The position numbers and the translations under genes are program-made. Positions 7,132-13,702 of a stretch of DNA of 13,702 bases are shown piece after piece (within the stretch, counting starts at the first letter, position 1; every line of letters starts with the position of its first letter). Source of the DNA: Azonexaceae bacterium (lineage in GTDB: Bacteria; Pseudomonadota; Gammaproteobacteria; Burkholderiales; Rhodocyclaceae); NCBI GenBank assembly GCA_009469685.1, contig SSTA01000283.1, positions 1-13,702 of the forward strand, in the 5' to 3' direction. Below the pieces are notes generated by a model. The model was not told where the DNA came from and ran no database searches. It saw only the letters and a list, made by a program, of their open reading frames with translations.

Positions 7132-8208
7132 ATGAGCACTCAGAACCTAGAAAACGTCAATGTCAGCGCCTTCGACGCGATGCCCACGCCGGAGGAACTC
7201 CACGCTCGCCTTCCGCTTTCCGTCAAGGCCGCCCACACCGTGAATCAGGGTCGCAGCACCTTGCGCCGCATTCTCGATCGCAAGGATCATCGCCTGTTCG
7301 CGGTCGTCGGCCCCTGCTCGATCCACGACCCCAACGCAGGCCTGGATTACGCGCGCCGGCTCCATGAGTTGTCCCGCGAAATCGGTGACACCATCTGCCT
7401 GGTGATGCGCGTCTACTTCGAAAAGCCACGCACGACAGTGGGCTGGAAGGGCTACATCAACGACCCCTACATGGACGATTCGTTCCGCGTCGACGTCGGC
7501 ATGGAAAAGGCCCGCGATTTCCTGTTGAAGATCAATGAGCTCGGACTGCCCACCGGTACGGAAGCCCTAGACCCGATTTCTCCCCAGTACTACGGCGACC
7601 TGATCGCCTGGACCGCCATCGGAGCCCGCACTACCGAGTCCCAGACCCATCGCGAAATGTCTTCCGGGCTCTCCACTCCCGTTGGCTTCAAGAACGGCAC
7701 CAGCGGCGATCTGGCTGTGGCCGTCAATGCCATCCTTTCGGCGTCCAAGCCCCACTCCTTTCTCGGCATCAATGGCCAAGGCCGCGTCGCCATCGTCCGC
7801 ACCAGCGGAAATCGCCACGGACACGTCGTCCTGCGCGGGGGGGATTCGCGACCCAACTACGATACGGTTTCCGTCTCGATGGCCGAGCAGGCGCTGACCA
7901 AGGCCAAGCTCCCCCACAACATCGTCGTCGATTGTTCCCACGCCAACAGCAGCAAGAAACCCGAGTTGCAACCCCTGGTGATGGCGGACGTGGTGAACCA
8001 GATCCGGCTCGGCAACAAATCCCTGGTCGGCGTGATGATCGAGTCGAACATCGAGGCCGGAAACCAGCCGATTCCCGCCGACCTCAGCCAATTGCGCTAC
8101 GGTTGTTCGGTCACCGACGCCTGCGTGGACTGGTCCACGACGGAAAAAATGCTGCGCGACGCTGCCATCCTGTTGCGCGATGTCCTTCCGGGCCGCCTGG
8201 ACGCCTGA
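7132..8208 (+). CDS. aroG: 3-deoxy-7-phosphoheptulonate (DAHP) synthase, type I AroG/F/H
   Basis: A 358-residue enzyme, close to the 350 of E. coli AroG. It condenses phosphoenolpyruvate and erythrose 4-phosphate, the first step of the shikimate pathway, in the cytoplasm. Visible motifs: VGPCSIHD (59-66, metal ligand C62), VYFEKPRTTVGWKG (94-107), GARTTESQTHRE (164-175), VDCSHANSSK (267-275, H270), and candidate metal ligands E304 and D329 (in SVTDAC). The start at ATG 7132 fits the family N-terminus; a longer frame reaches back to 6961 but overlaps the kinase. The Shine-Dalgarno is weak (AGAG at about 7122). The N-terminal extension before the barrel suggests feedback control as in the E. 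coli isozymes, but I cannot tell which aromatic amino acid inhibits it. It lies 53 bases after the kinase with no terminator visible between them. Confidence 0.95.
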   Translation: MSTQNLENVNVSAFDAMPTPEELHARLPLSVKAAHTVNQGRSTLRRILDRKDHRLFAVVGPCSIHDPNAGLDYARRLHELSREIGDTICLVMRVYFEKPRTTVGWKGYINDPYMDDSFRVDVGMEKARDFLLKINELGLPTGTEALDPISPQYYGDLIAWTAIGARTTESQTHREMSSGLSTPVGFKNGTSGDLAVAVNAILSASKPHSFLGINGQGRVAIVRTSGNRHGHVVLRGGDSRPNYDTVSVSMAEQALTKAKLPHNIVVDCSHANSSKKPELQPLVMADVVNQIRLGNKSLVGVMIESNIEAGNQPIPADLSQLRYGCSVTDACVDWSTTEKMLRDAAILLRDVLPGRLDA

Positions 8209-8227
8209 CCATTCCGCTTCGCCGCCG

Positions 8228-9457
8228 ATGCCTCTGATCCGCCCCTTCGCCGGCCTGCGCCCGGCACCCGGTCGCGCCGGGGACGTTGCCGCCCCACCCT
8301 ACGACGTACTCTCCAGCGACGAGGCCCGGGAAAGGGCCGCCGGTCGCCCCTGGAGTTTCCTCCACATCTCCAAGGCGGAAATCGACCTGCCGGCCGACGT
8401 CGACCCCTATTCCCCTTTGGTTTACGCTCGCTCTGCTGCGAATCTTGCAGCCATGGTTTCGGCTGGCGTTCTCATCCGGGATGAATCTCCCCGCTACTAT
8501 GCCTACCGCCTGGTCATGGGCAATCATGTCCAGACCGGTCTGGTTGCGGCCGCATCGGTGGCCGATTACGACAGCAATCGCATCCGCCGCCATGAATTCA
8601 CCCGGCCTGACAAGGAAGACGACCGAGTCCGTCAAATCGAGGCCCTCAATGCCCACACCGGCCCCGTCCTCCTGGCATACCCTGATTGCCCGGTGGCCGA
8701 TGGGATCATCGCGGCCGCCACGGCCGGGGAACCACTCGCCGACGTCACCGCCGACGGAGTCCGGCACATGACCTGGGCCATAGAACATCCAGACGCCGTC
8801 GCCGCCCTCTCAGCGGCCATCGACGGCCTACCCTGCCTATACATCGCCGACGGTCACCACCGCTCGGCCGCGGCGTCCCGGGTTGCTGCGGCTCGCCGCA
8901 AGCCTGACAGCGCAGATGGTTCGGCAGAAGCCTTTCTTTCGGTGATGTTCCCTGCCCACGAGATGCGGATCATGGATTACAACCGCCTGGTCAGGGACTT
9001 GAACGGCCTCAGCCCGGAGGCCTTTCTTGCCGGAGTGTCGGAAGCCTTCGAGGTCGTACCCGTCGATCGGGCTTTTTCGCCGGAAAGCCCTGGGATCTTC
9101 GCTCTCTACCTGGCCGGTCGCTGGCATCGCCTGGCCATCGATCCATGTCGCATCCCGCTCGCCGACCCGGTAGCCCGACTGGATGTCAGTCTCCTCTCCG
9201 ACCATCTCCTGGGTCCGATCCTCGGCATCGCCGATCTGCGACGCGACAAGCGCATCGACTTCGTAGGCGGCATTCGTGGTCTAGGGGAACTCGAACGACG
9301 GGTTGATAGCGGAGAGATGGCGGTCGCATTTGCCCTCCACCCCACCCGTATGGCGGACCTCATGGCTGTAGCCGATGCCGGGGAGGTCATGCCCCCCAAA
9401 TCCACCTGGTTTGAGCCCAAGCTTGCCGACGGGCTCCTATCCCACGTTCTGGACTGA
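8228..9457 (+). CDS. DUF1015 family protein
   Basis: A 409-residue cytoplasmic protein recognised as DUF1015, a conserved family without an established biochemical role that is often found near serine-pathway genes. Landmarks with the ATG at 8228: MPLIRPFAGLRP start, APPYDV (about 22-27), FLHISKAEIDLP, the strand/loop RRHEFTRPDKEDDR (about 120-133), the hallmark YIADGHHRSAAA (205-216, DGHHR at 208-212), and a C-terminal segment with FALHPTRMADLMAV and MPPKSTWFEPKLADGL. The start at 8228 is preferred to the frame opening at 8180 because the family begins with this segment and because 8180 lies inside aroG. The start has no clear Shine-Dalgarno and is 19 bases after the aroG stop, so it may depend on translation from aroG. 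The DGHHR motif recalls the G-x-H-R motif of ParB/sulfiredoxin-like folds (inference). Confidence 0.88.
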   Translation: MPLIRPFAGLRPAPGRAGDVAAPPYDVLSSDEARERAAGRPWSFLHISKAEIDLPADVDPYSPLVYARSAANLAAMVSAGVLIRDESPRYYAYRLVMGNHVQTGLVAAASVADYDSNRIRRHEFTRPDKEDDRVRQIEALNAHTGPVLLAYPDCPVADGIIAAATAGEPLADVTADGVRHMTWAIEHPDAVAALSAAIDGLPCLYIADGHHRSAAASRVAAARRKPDSADGSAEAFLSVMFPAHEMRIMDYNRLVRDLNGLSPEAFLAGVSEAFEVVPVDRAFSPESPGIFALYLAGRWHRLAIDPCRIPLADPVARLDVSLLSDHLLGPILGIADLRRDKRIDFVGGIRGLGELERRVDSGEMAVAFALHPTRMADLMAVADAGEVMPPKSTWFEPKLADGLLSHVLD

Positions 9458-9488
9458 TTTCAGAGCCAGATCGCGAGGCTGCCCGGGG

Positions 9489-9884
9489 TCATTGCAGGTC
9501 CACTGCGTAACGCTTGAGGTCGTCCAAGGCGATGACCTCCAACGATGCCTGGTTGCTAGCCGTCAGGACCACCCGAGGTGCCCGGCCACCCGCCAGGGCT
9601 TCCAGCCAACGGGCAGCGCACAGGCACCAGCGGTCGCCCGGCTTCAGCCCAGGAAAACCGTACTCCGGTCTTGGCGTGGATAAATCGTTGCCGCGCTGCT
9701 GAGAGAACTCCAGGAACTCGGGCGTCGCCACGATGCACACCGTATGGCTGCCAAAATCGTCAGGGCCGGTGTTGCAGCAACCGTCTCGGAAAAACCCAGT
9801 ACGAGGCCGCTCGCTGCAGGGGAGCAAAGGACCCCCAAGGACATTCAATTGACTTCCCCGCCCTGGCCAGTCACGAGGCTTCAT
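9489..9884 (-). CDS. DUF2237 family Cys-rich protein
   Basis: A 131-residue protein of the DUF2237 family (function unknown). The family signatures are unmistakable: NVLGGPL (14-20), RDGCCNTG (33-40), GSHTVC (45-50), EFLEFSQQRGNDLSTP (56-71), then EYGFPGLKPGDRWCLCA (74-90) and ARWLEAL (91-97). Six cysteines are present (C23, C36, C37, C50, C87, C89), including CC and CLC, which suggests a metal or cluster site or a redox role (inference). The ATG at 9884 lies 10 bases after the iscX stop on the same strand. The gene is therefore probably the last of the isc operon, although the Shine-Dalgarno is weak (CAGG). It converges on the DUF1015 gene with a 31-base gap in which I see no terminator. Confidence 0.9.
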   Translation of the reverse strand: MKPRDWPGRGSQLNVLGGPLLPCSERPRTGFFRDGCCNTGPDDFGSHTVCIVATPEFLEFSQQRGNDLSTPRPEYGFPGLKPGDRWCLCAARWLEALAGGRAPRVVLTASNQASLEVIALDDLKRYAVDLQ

Positions 9885-9894
9885 GCCTGCACCG

Positions 9895-10089
9895 TCACTC
9901 GACTTCGTCTATCCAGGCCTGCTGGATGGCTTCTAGGATTTTTTCGCCACAGTGCTTGGGATCGTCGTCAAAATCCGGTAGCGCCAGCACCCAAGCGCGG
10001 AGGTCGACAAAGTTGGCCTTGAGCGGATCCTTGTCCGGATAAGCCTCGGCCAGCTCGATGGCAATGTCGTTAATGTCGGTCCATTTCAT
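9895..10089 (-). CDS. iscX: IscX (YfhJ), iron-sulfur assembly regulator
   Basis: A 64-residue acidic protein matching IscX (E. coli, 66 residues). IscX binds the cysteine desulfurase IscS and iron and modulates cluster assembly in an iron-dependent way. Family features seen: the [19 protein letters not shown] start, DPLKANFVDLRAWVLALPDFDDDP in the middle, and a helical C-terminus with ILEAIQQAWIDE. The acidic patch DFDDDP is the expected iron/IscS surface. The start is set by an ATGA overlap with the fdx stop (ATG 10089-10087, TGA 10088-10086); the open frame extends to 10296 but that part is inside fdx. Its place after fdx is the usual isc operon order. Confidence 0.95.
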   Translation of the reverse strand: MKWTDINDIAIELAEAYPDKDPLKANFVDLRAWVLALPDFDDDPKHCGEKILEAIQQAWIDEVE

Positions 10090-10430
10090 TTCCTGTGCCC
10101 CTCCTTCGCCATATTGATGCTGTACTTGGGGATTTCTACCACCAGCGGCGTTTCGCCGACGGTCGCCTGGCACCCCAGCCGGGAATTGGGCTCCAAGCCC
10201 CAGGCCTTGTCCAGCAAATCTTCTTCGTCGTCCTCGGCGGGTTCCAACGAGTTGAAACCCTCGCGCACGATGACGTGACAAGTGGTGCAGGCGCAAGACA
10301 TCTCGCAGGCGTGTTCAAGCTCAATGTCGTTTTCCAGCAGAGTCTGGCAGATGGACTTTCCAACCTCGGCTTCGATCACTGCGCCATCCGGACAGAGTTC
10401 AACGTGAGGCAGCACGATGATCTGAGTCAT
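10086..10430 (-). CDS. fdx: ISC-type [2Fe-2S] ferredoxin
   Basis: A 114-residue adrenodoxin-type ferredoxin (E. coli Fdx, 111 residues). It supplies electrons for cluster assembly on IscU. The cluster ligands are visible as C42, C48, C51 (in [13 protein letters not shown]) and C87 (LGCQA); C46 is the extra cysteine typical of ISC ferredoxins. An acidic helix [18 protein letters not shown] (63-80) forms the usual partner-binding face. The start ATG overlaps the hscA stop by 4 bases (ATGA) and its stop overlaps the iscX start in the same way, so translation of the three genes should be coupled. Confidence 0.97.
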   Translation of the reverse strand: MTQIIVLPHVELCPDGAVIEAEVGKSICQTLLENDIELEHACEMSCACTTCHVIVREGFNSLEPAEDDEEDLLDKAWGLEPNSRLGCQATVGETPLVVEIPKYSINMAKEGHRK

Positions 10431-12307
10431 TCTTCCTCTCCCGTCTTGAGATCATCGACCTTGCGCCCAGCCAGGGCGCGCTTGATGCTTTGATCCATGC
10501 GACGGTGGGCAAATTCCTGCGTTTCATAGCCCAGGTCGTCCATGGCCAGATTGATTTGGCGGCGGTTGGTCCCCGCCATGGTATCCCGCAGCTTTTCGAG
10601 GCTCGCCCTAATCCTGCCAATCTCTGCCTCGGTCAACAGGTGGGGATCTTCGGCCAAGGCTGCTTCGGTGGCCTCGACGAGGCGACGGGCTTCGACCTTG
10701 GCCTCGGTAAGGGCGCGATTGAGGGCATCATCCTTCGCATGGGCCATAGAATCCTGGAGCATGGCGGCAATTTCGTCGTCGGAAAGACCGTAGGACGGTT
10801 TCACGGTGACGCTGGCCTCGACGCCATTGGTCTGCTCTCGCGCCGAAACCGAGAGAAGTCCGTCGGCATCGACCTGGAAGCTGACCCGGATACGGGCTGC
10901 GCCCGCCACCATGGGCGGAATTCCCCGCAGCTCGAATCGGGCCAGGGAGCGGCAGTCGGCCACCAGTTCGCGCTCGCCCTGCACGACATGGATGGCCATG
11001 GCGGTCTGGCCATCCTTGAAGGTGGTGAAGTCCTGCGCGCGGGCAGTGGGGATGGTGGAATTGCGCGGGATGACCTTTTCCGTCAGCCCCCCCATGGTCT
11101 CCAGGCCGAGGGAAAGTGGAATGACGTCGAGCAGAAGCCAGTCGTCCTGGCCGGTTTTATTGCCCACCAACAGGTTGGCCTGGGTGGCGGCCCCCAGGGC
11201 AACCACCTTGTCCGGATCCAGGTTGGTCAGGGGTTCTTGACGGAAGAAATCACCCACCGCCTTTTGCACCTGCGGCATCCGGGTGGCGCCGCCGACCATC
11301 ACCACGCCCTTGACGTCCTCCGGACGAAGGCCGGCGTCGCGCAGGGCCTTTTTCACCGGCTGCACGGTCTTGGAAACAAGAGTCTGGGTAATCCCGGCAA
11401 AGGTATCCACCTCGATCCGCAGATCGACCAGCTCGCCCGATGTCAGCCGCGCAGTAATCGGTGCCTCCGGATGATGGGTCAGGAATTCCTTCGCCTCCCG
11501 GCAACGCATCATCAGAAGCCGCGAATCTTCTGCCGAAAGAGGTTGCAGTTTCGCCTGCTCAATGGCCCAGCAGAACAGGCGGTGGTCGAAGTCGTCGCCG
11601 CCCAGGGCGGAGTCGCCGCCGGTGGCCATAACCTCAAATACGCCCTTGGTGAGCTTGAGGATGGAAATATCGAAGGTTCCGCCACCCAAATCATAGACGG
11701 CATAGACGCCCTCCGCGGCGTTGTCCAGCCCATAGGCAATGGCCGCTGCGGTCGGCTCGTTGAGGAGCCGGAGAACGTTGAGGCCGGCCAGCCGCGCGGC
11801 ATCCTTGGTGGCCTGGCGCTGGGCATCGTCGAAATACGCCGGTACGGTGATCACCGCGCCGACCAACTCCCCCCCCAGTGCCCCTTCGGCCCGCTCGCGC
11901 AGGGTTTTGAGAATCTCTGCGGAGACCTCGACAGGGCTCTTCACTCCGGCAACGGTTCTAACCTTGACCATACCCGGCGCCTCGAGGAAGTCGTAGGGCA
12001 TGGATTCAACGTGGGCAATATCTTTAAGCCCCCGCCCCATGAAACGCTTGACCGAAACGATGGTGTTTTTCGGATCTCTGGCCTGTTGCTTCTGGGCGGC
12101 GTAACCTACCTCGGTAGTCCCGTCCGCAAGGTAGCGGACGATGGAAGGCAGCAGGGGACGGCCCTGTTCGTCGTTGAGCACTTTGGCCAGGCCGCTGCGG
12201 ACCGTGGCGACTAGGGAATTGGTCGTACCGAGGTCGATACCAACGGCAAGCTTGTGCTCGTGAGGGGCCGCCGACTCTCCCGGCTCGGCGATCTGAAACA
12301 AGGCCAT
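10427..12307 (-). CDS. hscA: Hsp70-family chaperone HscA
   Basis: A 626-residue specialised Hsp70 (E. coli HscA, 616). With HscB it promotes cluster transfer from IscU, recognising the LPPVK motif. Seen: the HscA-type N-terminal extension before [10 protein letters not shown] (22-31), the phosphate loop DLGGGTFD (206-213), [13 protein letters not shown] (182-194), [13 protein letters not shown], the linker [14 protein letters not shown], and a substrate-binding domain with [20 protein letters not shown] helical lid follows, ending KTGEEE. The [15 protein letters not shown] segment is HscA-like. The start ATG lies 2 bases after the hscB stop; the stop overlaps fdx. Unlike DnaK, HscA has no need of GrpE, and none is present here. 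Confidence 0.97.
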   Translation of the reverse strand: MALFQIAEPGESAAPHEHKLAVGIDLGTTNSLVATVRSGLAKVLNDEQGRPLLPSIVRYLADGTTEVGYAAQKQQARDPKNTIVSVKRFMGRGLKDIAHVESMPYDFLEAPGMVKVRTVAGVKSPVEVSAEILKTLRERAEGALGGELVGAVITVPAYFDDAQRQATKDAARLAGLNVLRLLNEPTAAAIAYGLDNAAEGVYAVYDLGGGTFDISILKLTKGVFEVMATGGDSALGGDDFDHRLFCWAIEQAKLQPLSAEDSRLLMMRCREAKEFLTHHPEAPITARLTSGELVDLRIEVDTFAGITQTLVSKTVQPVKKALRDAGLRPEDVKGVVMVGGATRMPQVQKAVGDFFRQEPLTNLDPDKVVALGAATQANLLVGNKTGQDDWLLLDVIPLSLGLETMGGLTEKVIPRNSTIPTARAQDFTTFKDGQTAMAIHVVQGERELVADCRSLARFELRGIPPMVAGAARIRVSFQVDADGLLSVSAREQTNGVEASVTVKPSYGLSDDEIAAMLQDSMAHAKDDALNRALTEAKVEARRLVEATEAALAEDPHLLTEAEIGRIRASLEKLRDTMAGTNRRQINLAMDDLGYETQEFAHRRMDQSIKRALAGRKVDDLKTGEEE

Positions 12308-12309
12308 GT

Positions 12310-12837
12310 CTATTCTTCCAGCGACGCTAAGGCGTCGTCGATTTCGTGCAAAAGTTTTTCCAGGAACATGAGGCGCCGCACCGCTTCGCCTGCGGCATTC
12401 AGGTCTCCCGCCTCGTCGAGGAGTTGCCCGAGTTCCTCATAGCGGACAGCAATGTCCGCCCGGAGGCGGTGGTAGAGGTGCTCCAATTCACCGTGGGCAC
12501 CAGCCGCGCGAGCTTCGGCAACGCCTTCGCGCCACTCCATCTGTTCCAGCAGAAATTCGGCTGCCATGGCGGTATTGCTTTCTGCCCGGACGTCGAGGCC
12601 TGCCAGCTGCAGCAGATATTTTGCCCGCTCCAGCGGTTTCTTCAAGGTCTGGTAAGCCTCGTTCGCCCGCGTTGCCCACTGCATGGACAAGCGCCGCTCG
12701 GCATCGCCCGCCTGGGCAAAACGGTCCGGATGAACCTGTCCCTGGATTTCGCGATAGCGGTGATCGAGCTCTGCCCCATCCAGCCGAAAGGCCCTTGGAA
12801 GTTGGAACAAAGAGAAAAAGTCGGCGGTGATATCCAC
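12310..12837 (-). CDS. hscB: J-domain co-chaperone HscB
   Basis: A 175-residue J-protein (E. coli HscB, 171) that delivers IscU to HscA and stimulates its ATPase. The N-terminal J domain shows [22 protein letters not shown], the HPD motif (in VHPDRF), and [28 protein letters not shown]. The C-terminal three-helix IscU-binding domain contains [15 protein letters not shown] and runs to the end. The start is set to GTG 12837 because GAGG (12847-12844) is 6 bases upstream and because this gives the usual short N-terminus before DFFSLF. TTG codons at 12849 and 12840 are in frame but worse placed. The gene sits behind a 110-base gap after iscA and is followed directly by hscA. Confidence 0.93.
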   Translation of the reverse strand: MDITADFFSLFQLPRAFRLDGAELDHRYREIQGQVHPDRFAQAGDAERRLSMQWATRANEAYQTLKKPLERAKYLLQLAGLDVRAESNTAMAAEFLLEQMEWREGVAEARAAGAHGELEHLYHRLRADIAVRYEELGQLLDEAGDLNAAGEAVRRLMFLEKLLHEIDDALASLEE

Positions 12838-12852
12838 CAATAACCTCAAGAC

Positions 12853-12960
12853 GCGGGCTCACATCTGGCTGCCCGGAAGGCCATTCGTCACCGTGAAGCG
12901 CCGGCTCCCCGCACGTTACGCGGGACTAGCGATGGTGTGACGAAGCGGCGTCGAGACGCC
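12853..12960 (-). repeat. Nested inverted repeats in the iscA–hscB gap
   Basis: Four inverted repeats fill this gap. GGCGTC/GACGCC (12947-12952 with 12955-12960) touches the iscA stop codon. TTCGTCAC/GTGACGAA (12884-12891 with 12937-12944) is an outer stem that encloses CCCGC/GCGGG (12908-12912 with 12920-12924, 7-base loop). CGGGC/GCCCG (12854-12858 with 12871-12875) lies nearer hscB. None is followed by a T-run in the direction of transcription, so this looks more like an mRNA processing or stability element, or a decayed palindromic repeat, than a terminator. Confidence 0.55.
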
Positions 12961-13283
12961 TAGACATTGAAGGATTCACCGCAACCGCACTGATCCTTGA
13001 CATTCGGGTTATTGAACTTGAATCCTTCGTTGAGGCCTTCGCGAGCGTAGTCCAGTTCCATCCCGTCCAGGTACGGCAGGCTCTTCGGATCCACGAAGAC
13101 CTTGACCCCATTGCTCTCGAAAACAAGGTCGTCCGCGGCGCACTGGTCCACAAACTCCAACTTATACGCCATACCCGAACAGCCACTGGTCCGTACCCCG
13201 AGGCGCAGACCGATACCCTTGCCTCGTTTGCTCAGGTAATTCACGACGTGCTTCGCCGCTTTGTCGCTCAAGGTGATGGCCAT
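12960..13283 (-). CDS. iscA: A-type iron-sulfur carrier IscA
   Basis: A 107-residue protein, the same length as E. coli IscA. It binds iron or a cluster and passes it to target proteins. The three conserved cysteines are present: C35 in [10 protein letters not shown], and C99 and C101 in the QCGCGESF tail. The [13 protein letters not shown] start is typical. The ATG at 13283 is chosen over the upstream opening at 13334 because that would lie inside iscU; GGAG is placed 8 bases before it. Only one base separates the iscU stop (TAG) from this ATG, so the two are coupled. An inverted repeat begins at the stop codon. Confidence 0.97.
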   Translation of the reverse strand: MAITLSDKAAKHVVNYLSKRGKGIGLRLGVRTSGCSGMAYKLEFVDQCAADDLVFESNGVKVFVDPKSLPYLDGMELDYAREGLNEGFKFNNPNVKDQCGCGESFNV

Positions 13284-13284
13284 A

Positions 13285-13668
13285 CTACTCTCCATGCTTT
13301 TTCTTGTAGTCGGCCACAGCCGCCTTGATAGCATCTTCTGCCAGGATGGAACAGTGTATCTTCACCGGCGGCAATGCCAGTTCTTCCGCAATCTCGGTAT
13401 TCTTGATCGAGAGTGCCTGATCGACGGTCTTGCCCTTGACCCATTCGGTCACCAGGGACGACGAGGCAATGGCGGAACCGCAGCCATAGGTCTTGAACTT
13501 GGCGTCCTCGATGACTCCTTCCTTGTTGACCTTGATCTGCAGCTTCATGACGTCGCCGCAGGCGGGAGCCCCGACCATGCCGGTGCCGACGCCCTCATCC
13601 TCTTTGCCGAAGGAACCCACATTGCGGGGGTTTTCGTAGTGGTCGATGACTTTGACGCTATAGCTCAT
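13285..13668 (-). CDS. iscU: Iron-sulfur cluster scaffold IscU
   Basis: A 127-residue scaffold (E. coli IscU, 128) on which IscS-derived sulfur and iron are assembled into [2Fe-2S] and [4Fe-4S] clusters. Active-site residues seen: C37 and D39 in APACGDV, C63 in TYGCGSA, and H105-C106 in KIHCS. The HscA recognition motif LPPVK is at 99-103. The start [18 protein letters not shown] is highly characteristic. AGGAG ends 6 bases before the ATG, a strong ribosome site. The gene follows iscS at a 16-base gap and leads directly into iscA. Confidence 0.98.
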   Translation of the reverse strand: MSYSVKVIDHYENPRNVGSFGKEDEGVGTGMVGAPACGDVMKLQIKVNKEGVIEDAKFKTYGCGSAIASSSLVTEWVKGKTVDQALSIKNTEIAEELALPPVKIHCSILAEDAIKAAVADYKKKHGE

Positions 13669-13673
13669 GGTGA

Positions 13674-13678
13674 ACTCC
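13674..13678 (-). promoter_or_regulatory. Strong Shine-Dalgarno of iscU
   Basis: AGGAG on the minus strand, separated by TTCACC (6 bases) from the iscU ATG. It is the best-placed ribosome site in the operon segment seen here, which fits a scaffold needed in large amounts. Confidence 0.7.
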
Positions 13679-13684
13679 TGCTGG

Positions 13685-13702
13685 TTAATGCGCCGCCCAC
13701 TG
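13685..13702 (-). CDS. iscS: Cysteine desulfurase IscS, last five codons
   Basis: Read on the minus strand, the right edge encodes QWAAH followed by TAA, 16 bases before iscU. IscS proteins end in a very similar way (the E. coli protein ends in EWAHH), and iscS precedes iscU in this operon type. Only 18 bases are inside the window, so the identification rests on this tail and on gene order. Confidence 0.8.
   Translation of the reverse strand, partial: QWAAH

Noticed and set aside
10090..10296. Upstream extension of the iscX frame.
   Set aside because: It lies inside fdx; the ATGA overlap at 10089-10086 and the family length set the start.
10490..12214. A 574-residue open frame on the plus strand opposite hscA.
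   Set aside because: It is the mirror frame of a GC-rich DnaK-type gene: codon bias removes stops on the opposite strand. The protein is His/Gly-rich with no family signature, while the minus-strand frame is a full HscA.
12926..13186. An 86-residue minus-strand frame overlapping iscA.
   Set aside because: It is an out-of-frame shadow of iscA, which carries the full cysteine signature.

Overview
This is a compact, GC-rich piece of a proteobacterial chromosome, probably from a gamma- or betaproteobacterium. The lineage rests on the ubiG–phosphatase pair, the prfC gene, and a full isc operon in the order iscS-iscU-iscA-hscB-hscA-fdx-iscX. No transposase, integrase, tRNA, rRNA or CRISPR array is visible, and no gene-free stretch reaches 300 bases.

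Layout. The left end (1-955, +) holds the C-terminal part of the ubiquinone methyltransferase UbiG, overlapped by a HAD phosphatase that resembles the MupP type known beside ubiG in Pseudomonas. A small secreted protein rich in His, Tyr and Pro follows (1067-1351, +), with two perfect palindromes upstream. Convergent to it is prfC, release factor 3 (1475-3049, -). Next comes a divergent pair: a type 1 periplasmic ligand-binding protein (3141-4373, -) and a membrane-bound hybrid histidine kinase with PAS, HisKA, HATPase and two receiver domains (4448-7078, +). Then aroG-type DAHP synthase (7132-8208, +) and a DUF1015 protein (8228-9457, +). The right end, all on the minus strand (9489-13702), is the isc iron-sulfur assembly operon. 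It enters at 13702 with the last five codons of iscS and ends in an uncharacterised Cys-rich DUF2237 gene.

How the genes work together. IscU is the scaffold for [2Fe-2S] clusters built with sulfur from IscS. HscB and HscA form the J-protein/Hsp70 pair that acts on the IscU LPPVK motif. Fdx supplies electrons, IscA is an A-type carrier, and IscX tunes IscS. Downstream of iscA the genes are tightly coupled (4-base overlaps or gaps of 2 to 10 bases). The exception is a 110-base gap between iscA and hscB that is full of inverted repeats.

Most interesting candidates: (1) the binding-protein/hybrid-kinase pair, which has no permease, ATPase or response regulator nearby and looks like an uncharacterised LuxP/LuxQ- or TorT/TorS-like sensory unit; (2) the DUF2237 gene riding on the isc operon; (3) the folded iscA–hscB gap; (4) a sharp cluster of AT-rich rare-type codons inside prfC. 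Everything else is ordinary housekeeping content.
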